Assembly (NCBI GenBank): GCA_024220525.1
Contig: JAMYWO010000028.1
Location: forward strand, 91,904 to 103,817
DNA from: Cochliopodium minus
Lineage: Eukaryota; Discosea; Himatismenida; Cochliopodiidae
DNA: 11,914 nucleotides
Reading direction: 5' to 3'
Notes under the pieces: model-generated
Told to the model about the DNA's origin: nothing
Seen by the model: the letters and a program-made list of their open reading frames with translations, nothing else
Database searches by the model: none
In this document: positions 8,746-11,914 of the stretch, piece by piece
How positions within the stretch are numbered: the stretch's first letter is position 1
Layout: each line of letters begins with the position of its first letter
Position numbers and translations under genes: made by a program

Positions 8746-11465
8746 TTATTTGGTGTATTCAATAATCTTGTTGTGTATTAACCTTGGATCAATTTTATCT
8801 TTGTTGTTCACAGTATCAAAGCAAAAACAATTGAGAGGAGAATCATCAGTTTCAAGATACCAACTCCAAGAATATTTTGGTTTCCTCATCTTGCCAACAA
8901 AATCACCGTACTTCTCTTTGAGGCGTTCCAACTCCTGTTGGTAGATCTTTTCAACATCTTCCTTGACAACAGTTCCAAAATATTTCTCAGTAAGATTTTC
9001 ATCCTTCATAACATCCTAATTAAAAAATATAAAAATATAAAAATAAGAAAAATAAATGAAATAAAATAAAAATAAAAATAAAAGAAATAAAAATAAAAAT
9101 TTGCGAATTTTTTTTTACTTTTATCATCCAATTATTACAAAATAAACCTTCTCTCATTGAATTTTCCGAACATTTCCAAAAAGAATTCAAAGAGGAAGAA
9201 GGCAAGACGACATACTGGCTAAAATCTATGAAGCGAGACAGAGTGGCATCGCTTTGAACGTTCCAATCGCCCTGCTCATCAAACTCTACTACTTTCCCCA
9301 ACAAAAATTGTGGTTCTTGTTGAGAAGTCATTCCTAAAAAAATTTGAATAAAAAATTGAATATAAAATATAAAAAAAAAATTAAAACAAAAATTAAAAAT
9401 ATTCAAAAATTAATAAAATTAAATCAAAAATTTTTACCATATTTATTCATACAACTCAAAAATTGTTTACAAACTTTCTCACTTAATTTTTCTAAGGGAA
9501 CAACACTGTAAAAAGCTATTTCATCATGAGAAGAAACAAATCTTGAAGAAGACTGACGTACTGTGAGTCCAAACTGATCTCCCTTCCAACCCGTGGCTGG
9601 ATTTTCTGTTTCTTTTTTGAATCTGATGTTAAGATCTATGATAGCATATGTTTGGACAACATCCTTTGGAAATAAAAAATAAAAAAAAAAAAAAAAATAA
9701 TTAAAAAATAAAAAAATGAAAAAAGATATTCAAAAAAATAAAATAAAAATAATTAAATTTTGAAAATTTTTTACCCACTTTTGATTTTCTTTCTTTGAGA
9801 TTTCGTGGAAGAGTTTTTGTACAGAATACTCCTTCATCGCATCAGTAAGTGAAAGAAATCCATTTTCTTTGATCCCAATGTATTCCAAAATTTTTTCTGT
9901 GCCAATCCCTTTCACATTCAAAAAATCTCCATTGAATTTCCCATTTTCAATAGAGTATTTATTGTCAACAAGAAAATTGGATGCTCTAAAAAATAAAATC
10001 AGTTTAAAGAAAAATAATATCAAATAAAAATCAAATACAAAAAACAATAATAAAAAATAAAAATAAAAATAAAAAACAATTAAAAATAAAAAATAAAATA
10101 AAAATAAAAATAAAAAATAAAAAATAAAAAATAATACTAAAATAAAAAAAATAAAAGTAAAAAATAAAAGTAAAAAATAAAGTAAAAAATAAAATAAAAT
10201 CAAATTATTGTTTATTTTGGTACCTTCCACCTCCTCTGTATCTTACCTAATTAAAATTTTATTTTTATTAATTTTATTTTAATTTTTTCTTACGCCGCTC
10301 TTTTTCTTATCAAAGTCTATCACCTTCCCTCCTGTGATGTCTTCCTTGTTCAAATCCAAAAACTCCAAAAGCTCTCCCTGCATCCTTTTTACTTGTCCCT
10401 CTGCCAAGTAAGCAACCTATTTTTAATAAAATATAAATTAAAAAATAAAAATGTTTAAAATATAAATGTAAAAAATAATAAAAATAAAAAATAAAAATAA
10501 AAAATGTTAAAAAAAATTTAAAAAATAAAAAATAAAAATAAAAAAATTTTATACTTGATCTAATAGCCACTCATTTATTTCTTCATCATTCTTATAACTT
10601 AGTTGAGGAAAATCTGTTTTGAGGAGATCGTAGTCTGCCACCATCACTTTGGCTGTTTTCACTCTAAAGTATCTGTCTTCCAAGTTATCATAATCTCCCA
10701 TGCCTTGTATATCTTTCATTTTGTTATCACCTGCATGCCAATAATATCCATGACCTTTCAAAAAAAAAATTCAAAATTTTGGCTCAAATAATCGAGGTAA
10801 ATTTTTATCTCTTTTTGATATCATATAGATTATGGAAGTGAGAATTTCTCGATTGATTAATTTTATATAATATCTGTTTCCTTTTATTGGATTTTTTTTT
10901 TTGATGAAATTAAATTTTATAGATTCAAACTCAAAAGGTAGATATAAATGATTAAAGGAATATCCTCAAAGATGAGAATGTTATTGGTTTAATCGTTGAT
11001 TTTACCGATGAAATTATCTTTATTTGTTTGCTCATCGTTTATTCTCCATTCAGACTGATCAACATACTCACATGGGCTGGATTGAGGCAACAATTTGTTC
11101 CTATAGCCATCCTGTATCTCTCTGAGCTCATCATAATTCTTCTTCAATCGGATATAGATATTATAGGTGCTCAATAGAGAATAGAAATGATCTTTATATT
11201 CAGTGTATATTTCTTCATTCAGTACCAAATTTTCACGCAAAAAAAATTCTTCACATTTTTTAAAATCTTGTTCGAATTTCTTGTTCTTCTTTGATAGAAA
11301 ATCATAATTCTTCTTGATATTCGATATCTCCTCCTTGACGAATCTACATATGATTTGAAACTCGATGAATTTCGATCCATTGTAAAGAGAGAAATCATTT
11401 GGCAAGATGGATTCCTTTTCATTCAAAAATGAAAGATCATGATCAACAAATTTATTTTCCATCAT
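8746..11465 (-). CDS. Uncharacterised 575-aa protein, possibly SelO-like pseudokinase fold (8 exons)
   Basis: Exons in transcription order: 11465-11006, 10754-10555, 10416-10294, 10246-10224, 9985-9775, 9663-9438, 9333-9119, 9015-8746. The total is 1728 nt and every phase agrees. The first exon (residues 1-153) is charged and helical, with coiled-coil character at about 40-125. The core starts at GHGYYWHAGDN (154-164) and continues with IQGMGDYDNLEDRYFRV. Further blocks are VKGIGT (293-298), SLTDAMKEYSVQKLF (314-328), VVQTYAIIDL (341-350), GLTVRQSSSRF and WNVQSDATLSRFIDF (438-452). In SelO/YdiU enzymes (AMP transfer to proteins) a similar order occurs: KGxG lysine, a glutamate in a following helix, an RAL-type strand, a GAVxxRxAxSxxR stretch, then Asn and a DYG aspartate. 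K294, E321, N439 and D451 could fill those roles. This is a distant-similarity inference. There is no signal peptide or membrane segment. One exon is only 23 nt. Confidence 0.8.
9986..10223 (-). other. Low-complexity intron 4 of the 575-aa gene
   Basis: A 238-nt intron with donor GTACCA and acceptor TTTTTAG, almost wholly TTTTTATTTT-type on the sense strand. Because the A residues are isolated, a long stretch lacks stop codons in one frame and mimics a very hydrophobic protein; that apparent ORF should not be annotated. Confidence 0.8.
10224..10246 (-). other. 23-nt microexon of the 575-aa gene
   Basis: Encodes VRYRGGG plus two bases of the next Arg codon, entering in phase 0 and leaving in phase 2. 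The upstream intron is only 47 nt (10247-10293) and the downstream one is 238 nt (9986-10223). Skipping it would shift the frame, so it must be recognised. Its glycine/arginine-rich peptide lies just before the RASNFLVDN block. Confidence 0.75.
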
Positions 11466-11590
11466 TTTGTCCTATCAATTTTATTTTTTTAATTTGAATT
11501 TATATTTAAAAATGAAATGAAAATAAAAAATTAAAAAACACCATTCAAATTATTTGTCATTTTTCTTATTTGTTTGTCTACTTTACAAAT
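11466..11590. other. Short intergenic spacer between genes 4 and 5
   Basis: A 125-nt AT-rich spacer holding the start region of the 575-aa gene and the 3' end of the partial gene to the right. No clear promoter element or terminator was seen. Confidence 0.55.
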
Positions 11591-11821
11591 TTATTTTATT
11601 TTATTTTTTAAATTTTTTGCAATTAAAGTCATGAGATTAATGAGTCTTTCATTGATGGAGATGAGATCTTCCAAATCCAAGGGACTAAGATCTTTGATGG
11701 TGACGTTGGGGAAATCATAGTGGGGAGAATCCAAAATGATTTCGTTGTTTTGGAGAATATTGTAACTAGACTTTGAAAAAATGGTCATTGATCTTCTAAA
11801 GACAGTATCTCTTTTGCTATC
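11591..11821 (-). CDS. 3'-terminal exon of an unidentified protein, truncated by the window edge
   Basis: After acceptor TTTTAAAAG the exon reads DSKRDTVFRRSMTIFSKSSY..., then NNEIILDSPHYDFPNVTIKD, LSPLDLEDLISINERL and a Lys-rich tail ending LKNKIK and TAA. This gives 76 residues if the incoming phase is 0, the only frame open throughout. An internal ATG exists (11788), but the open frame extends upstream of it to a good acceptor and the base composition is exonic there, so a last exon is more likely than a 65-aa gene. The rest lies beyond position 11914. No family recognised. Confidence 0.65.
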   Translation of the reverse strand, partial: DSKRDTVFRRSMTIFSKSSYNILQNNEIILDSPHYDFPNVTIKDLSPLDLEDLISINERLINLMTLIAKNLKNKIK

Positions 11822-11831
11822 CTTTTAAAAT

Positions 11832-11914
11832 AAAAAATGAAAAATAAAAAATAAAAAATAAAAAATAAAAAATAAAAAATAAAAAATGAAAAATAAAAAA
11901 TAAAAAATAAAAAA
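11832..11914. repeat. A6T heptamer microsatellite
   Basis: About a dozen tandem copies of AAAAAAT with a strict 7-nt period, twice altered by a single A-to-G change that gives ATG. It lies in the presumed intron of the partial right-edge gene and runs to the end of the window. Confidence 0.85.

Noticed and set aside
9020-9406. A minus-strand ORF with hydrophobic ends resembling signal and membrane segments
   Set aside because: Both ends are intron read-through; the true exon is 9119-9333.
9730-10230. A 166-aa minus-strand ORF starting with a long hydrophobic stretch, resembling a membrane protein
   Set aside because: The hydrophobic part is translation of the T-rich intron 9986-10223; only its end (RASNFLVDN onward) is exon.
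119-11821. Ciliate-type alternative code
   Set aside because: No in-frame TAA, TAG or TGA is needed in the spliced models, and each visible gene ends in TAA at the expected length.

Overview
This window is nuclear DNA from a very AT-rich, intron-dense microbial eukaryote. Short GT-AG introns are removed from almost every open reading frame, and exons are clearly less AT-rich than introns and spacers. All five stops that can be seen are TAA, and no in-frame stop has to be read through, so the standard genetic code fits. Introns and spacers consist largely of TTTTTA/AAAAAT-type low-complexity DNA. F-box/MORN architectures, Asn/Lys/Glu-rich coiled coils and a bacterial-type organellar tRNA synthetase suggest a free-living protist (heterolobosean- or amoebozoan-like). 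The lineage cannot be fixed from the sequence alone.

Layout: (1) 119-2933, plus strand, a bacterial-type (mitochondrial) prolyl-tRNA synthetase in 7 exons, about 659 aa, with a basic N-terminal extension and a divergent insertion domain. (2) 3004-4708, minus strand, convergent with gene 1 and only 70 nt from it: a 9-exon F-box plus MORN-repeat protein ending in a cysteine-rich, UBR-box-like segment. It has one GC-AG intron and one apparent 1-nt frameshift. (3) 5422-8558, minus strand, a 10-exon, 700-aa coiled-coil protein. (4) 8746-11465, minus strand, an 8-exon, 575-aa protein that I cannot name firmly; its motif order resembles the SelO (YdiU) protein-AMPylating pseudokinase fold. (5) 11591-11821, minus strand, the 3'-terminal exon of a gene that runs off the right edge.

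The exon models were built by hand from ORF continuity, splice dinucleotides and phase. In genes 1, 3 and 4 every junction preserves the frame and the exon totals are exact multiples of three (1980, 2103 and 1728 nt). Gene 2 totals 1141 nt, one base over a multiple of three, which matches the single suspected frameshift.

Nothing in the layout implies one pathway. The genes look like unrelated neighbours: mitochondrial translation, ubiquitin-ligase adaptor, coiled-coil scaffold and possible AMPylase-like enzyme. No RNA genes, transposons, CRISPR arrays or origins were recognised.
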